Source: Chloroflexota bacterium (GTDB lineage Bacteria > Chloroflexota > Anaerolineae > Anaerolineales > Villigracilaceae). Taken from it: a stretch of 64,000 nucleotides of DNA. The DNA is taken from assembly GCA_016234495.1 (NCBI GenBank), contig JACRBI010000024.1:181283-245282 (forward strand). The letters are read 5' to 3'. The notes below the pieces were generated by a model. The model was not told where the DNA came from. It did no database searches and was given only the letters and a program-made list of their open reading frames with translations. Each line of letters opens with the position of its first letter. Within the stretch, counting starts at the first letter, position 1. Shown one piece after another: positions 49,577 to 60,728 of this stretch. Position numbers and translations under genes: made by a program.

Positions 49577-50803
49577 TTACCGGTAAATACCCAGCGGATT
49601 GTATTTGCCTGAAAAGCCGGGGAAGATGTTTTCGATGTTCGAATTTTCAAGCCGTTTGCTCAACAACTCACTCAAGACCTGACGATAATCGGTCGTGACC
49701 GCGAGGTCGGCATGGTCGTACAACTGATCGTTGTGCAAGCCGGGCCACGCGCCGAAGACCTGTCCGCCGTTGACGCTGCCGCCGAGGGTGAGCATGACCG
49801 AGCCGTGACCGTGATCCGTGCCGTAGGATTCGTTCTGCACGAGGCGGCGGCCAAATTCACTGATGACCACAACCGATAAGCGGTCAGTGTAGCCCGTGTC
49901 GAGGTCAAGATAAAAGTTTGAGAGGCCGTCGGAGAGTTGGCCGAGCAGGTCACCGATGTAACCGCCGTTGCCGTCTGCCTCGTATTCGTGGGTGTCCCAG
50001 CCGCCGAAGTCCACTGCGGCGACGCGCAGGCCCGCGTCAAGTTTTATCATCTGCGCGATGGTCTTTAATTGCCGACCGAGTTCGTCATCGTTATAACTTG
50101 CGCCGTTGGATGGTTGATATTCATTTTCCACCAATGGGCTGACGATGCTCAGCGCATCCAGCGTGCGTGAGCCTGCCTGATGCAGCAGTGTGCCACCTTT
50201 GTACATTTGGCGCAAGGCATTTTGCTGTGACCCAACCAGGTCATTGCCCCATTGGGAGAAATCAGCAGGCGTGTTCAAACTGACGGTTGGGGTGAAATTC
50301 AACAGGGAAGATGGTTGACCTGCTGTGGAAATAACCGGCAGGATAGACGAAACTCCGGTCGCCTGCAAGTGACGGGTGACCCAGCCCGTGGTTGTGTTCT
50401 TCGAGCCGGGCGTGCCAAGCTCGATGAATTCCTGCGCGTCGAAGTGACTGCGGGTGTCGTGGTCCAAACCAACAGCGTGGACAATGCCCATTTTGCCGTC
50501 CCGGTACAGGTCATGTAATGAAGCGAGCGCAGGGTGCAGTCCAAACTGGTCGTTGAGCGGCAGCAGGTCAGTGATACGCAAATCGGGGCGCGATTTTTCG
50601 TAGAAGCCGCGGTCATCGCCTTGCAGCGGAGGGACGACATTCAGCGCATCCCAGCCGCCGCGCAAAAATACGACCACCAGAGTGTCGGATGGATTATCTG
50701 CCTGCGCAAAAGATAAATTGGTCAGGCGCGCGCCAGCCATGGATGCGATGGCATACGAACAGCCTTGTAAAAATTGCCTGCGGGGGTTGTTAAGTTTTGG
50801 CAT
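49577..50803 (-). CDS. DUF1501 secreted protein (Tat signal)
   Basis: A 408-residue DUF1501 (sulfatase-fold-related) protein. 'NPRRQFLQGCSYAIASMAGA' is a Tat-like signal. 'VVVFLRGGWDALNVVPP', 'PALASLHDLYRDGKMGIVHAVG', 'RSHFDAQEFIELG' and 'VISEFGRRLVQNESYGTDHGHG' are the family's conserved metal-site-like blocks. DUF1501 proteins are almost always beside DUF1800 proteins, as here (33-base gap). Exported, probably to the envelope; enzymatic activity is not established. Confidence 0.92.
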   Translation of the reverse strand: MPKLNNPRRQFLQGCSYAIASMAGARLTNLSFAQADNPSDTLVVVFLRGGWDALNVVPPLQGDDRGFYEKSRPDLRITDLLPLNDQFGLHPALASLHDLYRDGKMGIVHAVGLDHDTRSHFDAQEFIELGTPGSKNTTTGWVTRHLQATGVSSILPVISTAGQPSSLLNFTPTVSLNTPADFSQWGNDLVGSQQNALRQMYKGGTLLHQAGSRTLDALSIVSPLVENEYQPSNGASYNDDELGRQLKTIAQMIKLDAGLRVAAVDFGGWDTHEYEADGNGGYIGDLLGQLSDGLSNFYLDLDTGYTDRLSVVVISEFGRRLVQNESYGTDHGHGSVMLTLGGSVNGGQVFGAWPGLHNDQLYDHADLAVTTDYRQVLSELLSKRLENSNIENIFPGFSGKYNPLGIYR

Positions 50804-50836
50804 TTTGTTTCCTGTCTGGGCGGGAGAACTCCACCC

Positions 50837-52567
50837 CTACTTCCATTGAAAATCAGGACTCATGATGATGACTTCCACCATCGCGGGCAAAACATATTGC
50901 ACATGGTCTTCGGGCAGTGAATCTTGTGTGCCGTATTCCTGCGCCATCACAGCGATGACCGCGGCGCGGTCGCTTTCAGACATGGCGCGGCCAAGGATGC
51001 GTTGAATCCAAAAATCGGCGAGGCCTTCGGCGGTGCGCAAGTCTGCGGGAGTTTGTGAAAAAACATCGGTGCGGATCGTGCGTCCCTGATCTTCATCATC
51101 GAGCCAGTTTTCAGCGATGCCCACCGCAAAATTCCAGCGATACAAGATGGACATTGAGTTTGCCCAGGCTTCCTTCACATCGGGGTAGCCATCCGGCGGA
51201 CGCCGCTCAAAGAGCGCCTGCCCCATCATACTGAGCATCCACGGGATGCCGCTGGGAAGTTTTGTGAAATCAGTATCGAGCGCGCGCATGGTGGAGGTGA
51301 CCGCTTCAAGCGGACGTTTGATCTTCGCGCCAAAAGTTTGTCTGAATTCATCTGATAATAAAATCGTTTCGACCACGCGCTTGAGTTGATCTGGCGCGTC
51401 TTTGTGGGCGAGGAATGCGTCGGCGGCGGCCTGCACCACTGCATCAGACGGCGAGTCGCTGATGAAACGCCGGGCAAGTTTCAGGGCGATGTGACGCGCC
51501 GTGCCCGGGTGTGAAGCCAGCAAGTCCAGCACGTCGCGCCCATCTTTTAAATCCTCCTGATCGGCGGGGATGTAAACTCCCAACACCAATTTGTTGAAGC
51601 GGTCATGCCAGGGTTTGTGATAAATAAAATTCCCCGTCTTTTCGATGCCGTCCTCCCAATCACCGAGATCATCATCGACTCGCCAGCCGGTGAGACAGCG
51701 CGCCGCTTCATAGACGTCGTTATCGACATAGCCGATTGCAAGGCCGTTCGCATCTTTCTCGACTGTGACAGGGTCGCGCACACCCAGATAATTTTCTGCG
51801 CCGAGAGTGTGCAGCTCAAACAACTCACGCGCAAAATTTTCATTCGGGCCGGCATCGGAACTGTTATTTTGATTCAGGTAATACAACATGGACGGATGCT
51901 GTGCGACTGCTTCAAGCATCTGCCTGAAATTGCCGAGCATGTGTTTGCGCAGCACATCGCGGTTGTAAGAGACAAGCAGCGGCACACCGTCATCCTGCCA
52001 GAAAAAGATGTTGAAGTGATTGTGCCAAAAATCCGCAAGGACTTCGACCAGTTGTTTGCGGCTGTAGACCGCGCGCAGGATGGTCGCGTCGATCAGTTCG
52101 TAGGCGGGCTTGCTGTACCACTCCCAATAAATGTCATCGTTTGAATCGTAGGGGTTGTTGGCAATGTGGTCGGCGTAAAGTTCCGCGTGTGATTTATGCA
52201 GAGTCTCAAAGCCTGCCGCGTTGTACCGCGTTTCAAAGTCGCTGTCGTCAATCGAATCGGGATTCAACTGCTGGTCAACATAGGCGCGCAGGCGTTCATC
52301 GTCCGTTGCGCCGAGCGCATTGAAGGCATCAATATCCCCGGGACGCGGACCAAACCCCATGCGGTTCAAGGCCGCCGCCGCCAGCGGAACAGACAGGCTG
52401 ATCTCCTGCGGTGGAACAACCTGCGGAATCTGCGGCTCGATCTGCGGCGGCGCGGCTGTCTGAGTCTGCTCTGCGGCGCAGGCTGCGAGCAGTGACGAGG
52501 CTGCCAGCGTGCCCCCAAGTTTCAGAAAATCGCGGCGGGATATTTTCGAATCATTTTGTGAAGTCAT
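50837..52567 (-). CDS. DUF1800 Tat-exported lipoprotein
   Basis: 576 residues. 'SRRDFLKLGGTLAASSLLAAC' combines a twin-arginine motif with a lipobox. 'LNRMGFGPRPGDIDAF' is the DUF1800 opening, followed by 'LVEVLADFWHNHFNIF', 'SYNRDVLRKHMLGNFRQMLEAVAQHPSMLYYLNQ', 'NENFARELFELHTLG' and 'HPGTARHIALKLARRFISD'. The HNH-like cluster is a family trait, not nuclease evidence. ATG 52567 has AGGAG. It forms an operon with the DUF1501 gene. Role unknown. Confidence 0.93.
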   Translation of the reverse strand: MTSQNDSKISRRDFLKLGGTLAASSLLAACAAEQTQTAAPPQIEPQIPQVVPPQEISLSVPLAAAALNRMGFGPRPGDIDAFNALGATDDERLRAYVDQQLNPDSIDDSDFETRYNAAGFETLHKSHAELYADHIANNPYDSNDDIYWEWYSKPAYELIDATILRAVYSRKQLVEVLADFWHNHFNIFFWQDDGVPLLVSYNRDVLRKHMLGNFRQMLEAVAQHPSMLYYLNQNNSSDAGPNENFARELFELHTLGAENYLGVRDPVTVEKDANGLAIGYVDNDVYEAARCLTGWRVDDDLGDWEDGIEKTGNFIYHKPWHDRFNKLVLGVYIPADQEDLKDGRDVLDLLASHPGTARHIALKLARRFISDSPSDAVVQAAADAFLAHKDAPDQLKRVVETILLSDEFRQTFGAKIKRPLEAVTSTMRALDTDFTKLPSGIPWMLSMMGQALFERRPPDGYPDVKEAWANSMSILYRWNFAVGIAENWLDDEDQGRTIRTDVFSQTPADLRTAEGLADFWIQRILGRAMSESDRAAVIAVMAQEYGTQDSLPEDHVQYVLPAMVEVIIMSPDFQWK

Positions 52568-52682
52568 GCCATCTCCTGTCCATTGTTGATGCAATTCTAC
52601 AGGGAAAACTTCCCTGTTCAATCCCCTAAAAGATTGGGAAATACCACACCCGTATGTTAGAACTCTTGCATAAGTAATGTGC

Positions 52683-52757
52683 GTCCGCTAATCTTCGCCA
52701 ATCACCACGAATTTTTTTTATGATTTGCGCAGATTAGTGTAAATTCGCGGATAGGTT
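52683..52757. repeat. Cgcgaa-type imperfect palindrome
   Basis: CTAATCTTCGC...GCGCAGATTAG nested in flanking CCGCTAA/TTCGCGG. It lies in the 270-base gap before marC, which otherwise shows nothing. Confidence 0.55.
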
Positions 52758-52839
52758 TTCCAGCAAGGCTATGTTGCCTGACTTTTGCAAGAGGTATGTT
52801 GTAGAATTGGCGCCATTCAACGAAATCCACAGGAGTCTC

Positions 52840-53484
52840 ATGCCCGTGTCCCCGCTCTTTGAATTTGCATTGCTCAGTTTTATTTCGATGTTTACGATGG
52901 TCAATCCCATCGGAGTCATTCCCGTTTACACCGCGATGACCGCCAAACTCTCACCGCGGGAATCGCACCGCGTTGCGAGGAAGGCCAGCCTGACAGCCTT
53001 GTTCATTCTGCTCGCCTTCGCGCTGACCGGCCAGTGGATATTCCGCTTCTTTTCCATCTCGGTCAACAGTTTGCGGGTTGTCGGCGGTGTGATCTTTTTC
53101 ATGATGGGATATGAAATGCTGCAAGCGCATCTCTCGCGCACGCAGTTCGATGATGAGACCAACCACGAATACATCAACGATATTTCGATCACGCCTTTGG
53201 GAATTCCCATCATCTGCGGGCCGGGCGCGATTACCACTTCCATTCTTTTGATGAACGAGACGAAATCCCCGCTCGAGTCGGGCATTGTGCTGGGAGTTAT
53301 CATTCTGCTGATGGCTGTGACTTATTTTTTACTGCTGGGCGCAAAGCAAGTCACGCATCTGATCGGCGAGAACGGCAACAAGGTCATGCTGAGGTTGATG
53401 GGATTGATCGTGATGGTCATCGCTGTGGAATTTTTCTTCAGCGGGCTGACTCCCATTGTGCGGGAGATTTTGAAAATTCAATAA
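52840..53484 (+). CDS. MarC-family integral membrane protein
   Basis: A 214-residue, six-TM protein of the MarC/SnatA family. 'MFTMVNPIGVIPVYTAMTAKLSPRESHRVARKAS' and 'ISITPLGIPIICGPGAITTSILLM' are the two family signatures with inverted-repeat Asn-Pro and Gly-Pro motifs. Some members transport amino acids; the substrate is unknown. ATG 52840 has AGGAG 5 nt upstream. Confidence 0.93.
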   Translation: MPVSPLFEFALLSFISMFTMVNPIGVIPVYTAMTAKLSPRESHRVARKASLTALFILLAFALTGQWIFRFFSISVNSLRVVGGVIFFMMGYEMLQAHLSRTQFDDETNHEYINDISITPLGIPIICGPGAITTSILLMNETKSPLESGIVLGVIILLMAVTYFLLLGAKQVTHLIGENGNKVMLRLMGLIVMVIAVEFFFSGLTPIVREILKIQ

Positions 53485-53486
53485 AA

Positions 53487-53518
53487 GCAGAAGCCATCGC
53501 AATTGCGATGGCTTCTGC
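53487..53518. repeat. 32-bp perfect palindrome after marC
   Basis: GCAGAAGCCATCGCAA/TTGCGATGGCTTCTGC. It starts two bases after the marC stop and probably serves as a terminator. Confidence 0.8.
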
Positions 53519-53529
53519 CGAATGACAAA

Positions 53530-53562
53530 AGACCTCCGAGGTTTTGAAAACCTCGGAGGTCT
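53530..53562. repeat. 33-base palindrome before the nitroreductase-like gene end
   Basis: AGACCTCCGAGGTTTT-G-AAAACCTCGGAGGTCT between convergent genes, 2 bases from the downstream stop codon. Confidence 0.8.
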
Positions 53563-53564
53563 AA

Positions 53565-53984
53565 TTATTGCGGCTTCAAAAACACCAGCGGAATTTCACG
53601 CGTGGTCGTTTTTTCATATTCGCCGTAGTTGGGGGCAATGGAAACGATCCAGTCATATAACGGCCTGCGCGCTTCGCCTAAAATGATCTCAGGCTTTACT
53701 TTCATTGTTTTATCCTTGACCTGAATTGTCACATCATCAGGGTTGCCTTTGATGTTGTGATACCACGCAGGGTGTTTTGCTCCGCCGGCATTCGATGCAA
53801 CGATGATATATCCGTCATCGCGTTCGAAGTATCCCAAAGGGGTGAAAAATAGTTTGCCGGATTTACGTCCTTTGGTTGTAAGAACAAGGACTTTAAACCC
53901 GCGCATTTCACCGCCGAATTTTCCGCCGGTCAGGCGGTACATCCCTACATGGAAACCAATAAATAATTTGGCAAGGAAGTTCAT
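53565..53984 (-). CDS. deazaflavin (F420)-dependent nitroreductase-family protein
   Basis: A 139-residue split-barrel protein of the DDN family: 'MYRLTGGKFGGEMRGFKVLVLTTKGRKSGKLFFTPLGYFERDDGYIIVASNAGGAKHPAWYHNIKGNPDDVTIQV'. The 'TTKGRKSG...TPL' and 'ASNAGG..HPAWYHN' blocks bind the deazaflavin phosphate in characterised members. It suggests that the host can make F420, although no F420 genes are present here. ATG 53984 with GGAG. Confidence 0.92.
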   Translation of the reverse strand: MNFLAKLFIGFHVGMYRLTGGKFGGEMRGFKVLVLTTKGRKSGKLFFTPLGYFERDDGYIIVASNAGGAKHPAWYHNIKGNPDDVTIQVKDKTMKVKPEIILGEARRPLYDWIVSIAPNYGEYEKTTTREIPLVFLKPQ

Positions 53985-54033
53985 GTTATTTTCTCCAAAT
54001 GCAGGGGCGAGGTGACCTCGCCCCTGCACATCA

Positions 54034-56043
<2,010 letters not shown>

Positions 56044-56061
56044 AGCGCCACCTCTTGTCTC

Positions 56062-56159
56062 CAGACCCTAAAGGTTTTAAATCTTACACAGTCTTGAACG
56101 TTAATCGAAAGTCTAATTTTGTTTTTCATATTCTTATCCTGAAGTAAACCTTTAGGGTC
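56062..56159. repeat. GACCCTAAAGGTTT / AAACCTTTAGGGTC inverted repeat
   Basis: 14-bp perfect arms, 70 bases apart, spanning the gap between the two ABC genes; the far arm overlaps the last codons of the upstream gene. Confidence 0.7.
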
Positions 56160-58092
56160 TATTTCCGTGCGAGAGAATTTGTGAGTTATAAATTTCAGCA
56201 TAGATCGGTTCTTCTTCCATAAGTTGAGCGTGCCTGCCCTGTGCCACAACTTCACCTTTTTCGAGCACAAGAATTTTATCGGCGTTCATCACGGTGCTGA
56301 TACGCTGCGCGATGACGAAGGATGTGCGGCCTTTCATGAGGGTTTCAAGCGCTTCCTGAATATGCGACTCGGTGGCGACGTCCACGCTGGAGGTTGAGTC
56401 GTCGAGGATCAGAATGCGCGGGTCGAGCAGAAGAGCGCGCGCAATTGCCACGCGTTGTTTTTGTCCGCCGCTGAGAGTTGTTCCGCGTTCACCGACGTGT
56501 GTGTTGTAACCATCGGGGAAGGACATGATGAAGTCGTGCGCGGCTGCGGCTTTTGCAGCGGACTCAATTTCTGCGTGTGTGGCTTCGGGTTTGCCGAAGG
56601 CGATATTGTCGCGGATGGTTCCGCTGAACAAGGTTGTCTCTTGCAGCACGATGCCGATCTGCGAGCGCAGCGAGTCGAGCGTGACGTCGCGCAGGTCGTG
56701 ACCGTCAATGGTGATTCCGCCTTCGGTTGGGTCATAGAAGCGCGGCAGTAAATTGATAATGCTGGTCTTGCCTGAACCTGTCGCGCCAAGCAGCGCAACC
56801 GTCTCGCCCGATTTAACTTCAAATGAAACATTCTTAAGCACAGGCTCGCCGCCGCCGACATAACGGAAGGTGACGTTCTCGAATTTCACATCGCCTTTCA
56901 CGGCGGGCAGTTTCGAGGCGTTGGGTTTATCTGCGATGTCACTCTTGGCATCCAGAATTTCAAAGATGCGGTCAGCGGATGCGGCGGCCTGCCCCATTTG
57001 CGTGACGATCATGCCGAACATCATGATGGGGAAGAACAGGTACATCAAGTAAAGTGAGAATTCCTGCCACGCGCCAATGGTCAACGTGCCGACGATGATT
57101 TGCTTGCCGCCGACATAAAGAATTGCGGCTTGTCCGAGATTTGCAATTAAGAAGACCAGCGGAAACAAAAACGTGAACAAACGGTTGACCGCGATGGCTT
57201 GATTCATCGTGTCATCTGCGGCGGCGCGGAACTTCGTCTGCTGTTCCTTCTCGCGCGTGAAAGCCTTGATCACTTTGACGCCCGCGAGATTTTCCTGCAA
57301 GACCGTGTTCAGAGTTGAAAGTTTTATCTGCACTTTTGCGAACAAGGGCTGGCTGAGTCCTGCGAATATGCCGAACAACACGATCGCAATCGGCAAGATC
57401 GGCATGGCCGTCCATGCCAGCGAAACGTTCGACGAGAACAAAATGATGACCGTGCCCGAAAGCAAAATCACCGCGCCGACAAGCTGCAGCAGACCCTGCC
57501 CGATGAACAAGCGCACCTTCTCGACATCGTCCGTGGCGCGGATCATCAACTGGCCTGTTTGATTCTTATCGTGATATGCGAACGACAAATTTTGGATCTT
57601 GGCATACAGGTCGTTGCGCAGATCATACGCGACCGACTGCGAATTCTTCTCCGCCCAATAGGCTTGCAGGAAGGAGAAGATTCCGCGCAAAAGGGCGAAG
57701 ATGACAATCGAGACAAGGGCAACTGTCAGGGCGCGGGGCGCGTTGACCAAATCCGCTTCAAGCGCCGCCCGCAGCTGATCCAGCGACATGGCAGAGTCGT
57801 AGCCGAGGGCTTCGAGAATCTTCGGCAGCGCCGCACTGACAAATGCTGCGGGAATCTGATCCAGCGCCTGCAAGACCTGGTCGGCGAGGAATCCGCTGGT
57901 GACCGCATCGATCACGTTGCGGATCATGCGCGGCACAGCCAGTTGGGAGAGGGTGGCAACAATAAGAAATAGGTACGGCATAACGGCCTGAGCCTTGTAA
58001 CGAGTCAGGTATTTGATGGCGCGGCCAATGCCGCCTTTGGACTTGGCCCGCTCGCGGCGGCGCGATGTGGATTGGGTGAGGGCTGCTTGCAT
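56152..58092 (-). CDS. ABC exporter half-transporter, degenerate Walker B subunit
   Basis: A 646-residue TMD-NBD protein: basic N-terminus, six TM helices (about 35-360), NBD with Walker A 'LLGATGSGKTSI', canonical LSGGQ signature, and Walker B 'RILILDDSTSSVD', where catalytic Glu is Asp. In heterodimeric exporters such as TM287/288 this Glu-to-Asp change plus a weak partner signature marks the degenerate ATP site. Both features are present in this pair. It follows the MarR gene by 32 bases. Confidence 0.94.
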   Translation of the reverse strand: MQAALTQSTSRRRERAKSKGGIGRAIKYLTRYKAQAVMPYLFLIVATLSQLAVPRMIRNVIDAVTSGFLADQVLQALDQIPAAFVSAALPKILEALGYDSAMSLDQLRAALEADLVNAPRALTVALVSIVIFALLRGIFSFLQAYWAEKNSQSVAYDLRNDLYAKIQNLSFAYHDKNQTGQLMIRATDDVEKVRLFIGQGLLQLVGAVILLSGTVIILFSSNVSLAWTAMPILPIAIVLFGIFAGLSQPLFAKVQIKLSTLNTVLQENLAGVKVIKAFTREKEQQTKFRAAADDTMNQAIAVNRLFTFLFPLVFLIANLGQAAILYVGGKQIIVGTLTIGAWQEFSLYLMYLFFPIMMFGMIVTQMGQAAASADRIFEILDAKSDIADKPNASKLPAVKGDVKFENVTFRYVGGGEPVLKNVSFEVKSGETVALLGATGSGKTSIINLLPRFYDPTEGGITIDGHDLRDVTLDSLRSQIGIVLQETTLFSGTIRDNIAFGKPEATHAEIESAAKAAAAHDFIMSFPDGYNTHVGERGTTLSGGQKQRVAIARALLLDPRILILDDSTSSVDVATESHIQEALETLMKGRTSFVIAQRISTVMNADKILVLEKGEVVAQGRHAQLMEEEPIYAEIYNSQILSHGNRP

Positions 58093-58124
58093 GTGATTCC
58101 TTTTTCGATTTGCGATTTTCTGAT

Positions 58125-58577
58125 TTACGATTTGCGGTTTTCGATTTCTTTTGCGGCATTGGTAAGTAAAACCAATGCTTCGCTGATCTTCTTCTGTTCG
58201 TCAGCGCTGAGGGTGGAGGCGAGCTCATCCATCCAGCGATAGCGTTCTTCGATGCCCAGTTGGATGAGTTCCGAGCCTTTGGCGCTGAGGGTCAGCAGTT
58301 TGGCGCGGCGGTCGGACGGGTCTTCGGTGCGTTCGAGGTAGCCGCCTTGCACGAGTTTCTCCACCAGTTGACTGGCGGCTGCGGCAGAGATATCAAACCG
58401 CTCGCTGACCTCAGACATGCCGCAAGGTCCCTTGTGGTGCAGTTGCATCAGAATGCTGAATTGCGGCATGGAAAGCCCTGTGCTCTTGGCAAAGTGACTC
58501 CAGCCGCGCATCGAGCGGTGCATGAAGGTGTCCATCCAGACGCGCAGGGTGGGTGAAAATTGGACTTGGTCGGTCAT
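58125..58577 (-). CDS. MarR-family regulator of the ABC exporter
   Basis: A 150-residue winged-helix repressor: 'LSMPQFSILMQLHHKGPCGMSEVSERFDISAAAASQLVEKLVQGGYLERTEDPSDRRAKLLTLSAKG' is a full MarR HTH and wing. It is the first gene of the marR-ABC-ABC operon. The promoter and a palindromic operator lie directly upstream, so autoregulation with ligand-induced release is expected (inference). Confidence 0.95.
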   Translation of the reverse strand: MTDQVQFSPTLRVWMDTFMHRSMRGWSHFAKSTGLSMPQFSILMQLHHKGPCGMSEVSERFDISAAAASQLVEKLVQGGYLERTEDPSDRRAKLLTLSAKGSELIQLGIEERYRWMDELASTLSADEQKKISEALVLLTNAAKEIENRKS

Positions 58578-58593
58578 AGTTAAGCCTTCTTTT

Positions 58594-58638
58594 TAGTTAA
58601 GTAGACTGAACTATATACGCGAGTTAAGTTTTGGTCAA
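58594..58638 (-). promoter_or_regulatory. marR operon promoter with operator palindrome
   Basis: On the minus strand TTGACC, 17-bp spacer, TATAGT. The imperfect palindrome TAGTTCA-GTCTAC-TTAACTA (58594-58613) overlaps the -10 and start site, and CTTAACT occurs three times across the region. Confidence 0.75.
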
Positions 58639-58677
58639 GTGAAATGGGATAAGAGAAGTGTTAGAAAATTAACAAGA

Positions 58678-58702
58678 GGCAGTCACCTGCAAAGAGACTG
58701 CC
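58678..58702. repeat. small hairpin repeat, CAGTCTCTT...TGACTG family, second copy
   Basis: GGCAGTC...GACTGCC; compare 7719-7743. It may terminate the 58734-59531 gene. Confidence 0.6.
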
Positions 58703-58733
58703 TTGGTTTCAAGCATTCCGAAGTTTGGTTTGC

Positions 58734-59531
58734 CTATCTCACCCGTGTGATATTAATACACTTCGGTACGTGGCTGGGAGGAGTGTAAGCGCAGCCAAAG
58801 AGATAGCCATTTTCAAAATGAAAAAGGATGAGCGACTCGGTCACACCGAATGCAGCTATCGGACGGGTGACGGGCAGGCTGTCCACGTCGCTGCTCCACT
58901 CGAGGGTGTAGGGATCTTTTGCATAGGCGGCGAATCCATCCACAGCAAGAAGCGGCTCGGGCAGGTCTGTCCCGGATTCGACTGCTGATCTCCCCTCCAG
59001 AACCAGCGCGTTCGCATCCTGTAAAGCCTCAATTGCTGCCGGCGCAAGGATGGAAAACCTGCCGCCAAGGACAGCCAACGCCGCAAGCAATATCAGCGCC
59101 AATAACGGGCTGACCGTTCGCCGGGATACCGATAGAGTCTGCTCAAGCCTGCCCAACACCCAGCGAAAAAAGAATGCCAGCGGAAGATAAATGATCAAAC
59201 GCGGAAGGAAGGTGAACAGAAAGAGGAAGAACGAGGTCACGCCTTCCGAGACGCCGGAATTGATATAAGCCTGAATGGAACTTAACACAACAATGAGCAT
59301 GGACCCGCCCAACAGTCCCCAAAAAGATTCTTCGTCCCAGGCAATGACCAATCCCAAAATGACCATAAAGAGGGTTGTCAGAACAACGGTGATGAAGCGC
59401 CCCAGCGGCAGTTCATACAGGGGAATGCCGGGCAGCGACCACACGTTGATATATTCTGAAATTAAAGCATATGGCAGGCCAAAGACCAGGCCGATAATGA
59501 TTCCGTATATTCGACGATTGCGATCGCTCAT
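58734..59531 (-). CDS. membrane protein with extracytoplasmic C-terminal domain, hypothetical
   Basis: A 265-residue protein with about five TM helices in the first 165 residues ('IYGIIIGLVFGLPYALI', 'FITVVLTTLFMVILGLVIA', 'FFLFLFTFLPRLIIYLPLAFFF', 'LLALILLAALAVLGG'), then about 95 soluble residues containing 'EWSSDVDSLPVTRPIAAFGVTESLILFHFENGYLFGCAYTP'. I do not recognise it. A monocistronic gene between the MarR operon and the phosphodiesterase pair. Confidence 0.75.
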   Translation of the reverse strand: MSDRNRRIYGIIIGLVFGLPYALISEYINVWSLPGIPLYELPLGRFITVVLTTLFMVILGLVIAWDEESFWGLLGGSMLIVVLSSIQAYINSGVSEGVTSFFLFLFTFLPRLIIYLPLAFFFRWVLGRLEQTLSVSRRTVSPLLALILLAALAVLGGRFSILAPAAIEALQDANALVLEGRSAVESGTDLPEPLLAVDGFAAYAKDPYTLEWSSDVDSLPVTRPIAAFGVTESLILFHFENGYLFGCAYTPPSHVPKCINITRVR

Positions 59532-59692
59532 TTTCTCTTCTCCCAGATTTATTAATTTACAGCAAAAGTGCGGCGCTCCACGTTGCTGCGCTCTTTAGAA
59601 TGCCACACTTTTTGGATTTTGCAAACACACCCCGGGAGGGGTTTTTGTTTGACGGATTTTCGATTGTTGGGCTGAAAGTTTGCCTGGAGGAA

Positions 59693-60712
59693 TCAGCACG
59701 CAATGACCCTGAACGGCGGGACGGGCAGGCCAAACGCTTCGAACACAGGCACGCCATCCCATTCAGGCGGGAGGGGCAGCCCAAGCACAAAAGCAGTTGT
59801 GGCAGCAGTATCCACGGTGTGGATTTGCGTGGTCAATTGACCGGGATAAACGCGCGGTCCGCTGATGACCCAGGGGATGGTCATGTCTTCGGGGGCGTCT
59901 GTGCCATGCGAAGAGTCGTGCCCACCATGATCGGCGGTGACGATGATGATCGTGTCGTCATACATGCCGCGATCTTTCAACGATTGCAGGATCAAGCCGA
60001 AGGATTTATCGTCTCTGGCGTAAGCCTTGAGCTGCCTGGGCGACATCCAGCCTTCGTCGTGCCCGACGAGATCGCCATTTGGGAAGTGAACCAGCATCAA
60101 ATTGAATCCAATTTTTATCTGACCGATGGCAAGCCTCTCGATGGTGGTGAAATCATCGATCTTGTCTGTTTCATCAATGAAGGCAAAAAAATCAGTGCTG
60201 ACAGGTTCGGTGACATGGCGGAGTTTTTCCTTGCCGACCACCATCGCGGTCTGCAAGCCTGCCCCATGCACGAGATCAAAAATATCGGTGCCGCGCGCGA
60301 ATCCATTTTCGGGGACGTAGTCATTCCAGCGCACGATATGTTTGGCGGGGCACATTCCCGTCAGCATGGATGCGTGCGAGGGCAGGGTGGAACTCGGCAT
60401 GATGGTCTGTGCGTTAAGGGTGTATGCGCCGCTTTGCATCAATGCCAGCACGTTGGTCATCTTTGCCGCGGCGATTGCGTCGGGGCGCAGTCCGTCGAAG
60501 GTGACGATCAACACGCGCGAGATGGGCGGGGCCGGGGTGAATGTGATCGTTGGAGAAACGGTCCCGCTGACGGGTGAGGGGGTACTGCTCGGGGTGAGAG
60601 TCGCTGTGGGTGGCGGAGCAATTGTCGGCGGCGGGGGCGAGGCGAATGATCCGCATGATTGCAGGAAAATCAAGAGGGAAATCAAAAGTCGGTTGTGAAG
60701 AATCGGTTTCAG
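59693..60712 (-). CDS. type I phosphodiesterase/nucleotide-pyrophosphatase lipoprotein, apparent CUG start
   Basis: An alkaline-phosphatase-superfamily enzyme facing outwards. Metal and catalytic blocks: 'VLIVTFDGLRPDAIAAA', nucleophile region 'PSSTLPSHASMLTG', 'LVHFPNGDLVGHDEGW' and 'TADHGGHDSSHG'. The track TTG (60685) truncates the signal peptide. Reading upstream to CTG 60712 gives (M)KPILHNRLLISLLIFLQSC, a normal lipoprotein signal with lipobox LQSC, and GGAG stands 7 nt before it. TTG 60685 remains possible. It is a paralogue of the next gene, 16 bases downstream of it in an operon. Substrate unknown. Confidence 0.88.
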   Translation of the reverse strand: MKPILHNRLLISLLIFLQSCGSFASPPPPTIAPPPTATLTPSSTPSPVSGTVSPTITFTPAPPISRVLIVTFDGLRPDAIAAAKMTNVLALMQSGAYTLNAQTIMPSSTLPSHASMLTGMCPAKHIVRWNDYVPENGFARGTDIFDLVHGAGLQTAMVVGKEKLRHVTEPVSTDFFAFIDETDKIDDFTTIERLAIGQIKIGFNLMLVHFPNGDLVGHDEGWMSPRQLKAYARDDKSFGLILQSLKDRGMYDDTIIIVTADHGGHDSSHGTDAPEDMTIPWVISGPRVYPGQLTTQIHTVDTAATTAFVLGLPLPPEWDGVPVFEAFGLPVPPFRVIAC

Positions 60713-60728
60713 GGTGTTTCTCCAGTTA

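Noticed and set aside
50837-52567. HNH-like cluster in DUF1800 as a nuclease
   Set aside because: 'FWHNHFNIF' is a family-wide DUF1800 feature in an exported lipoprotein; no zinc knuckle or HNH spacing.
59600-60577. Plus-strand ORF of 325 aa
   Set aside because: Antisense shadow of the phosphodiesterase at 59693-60712.
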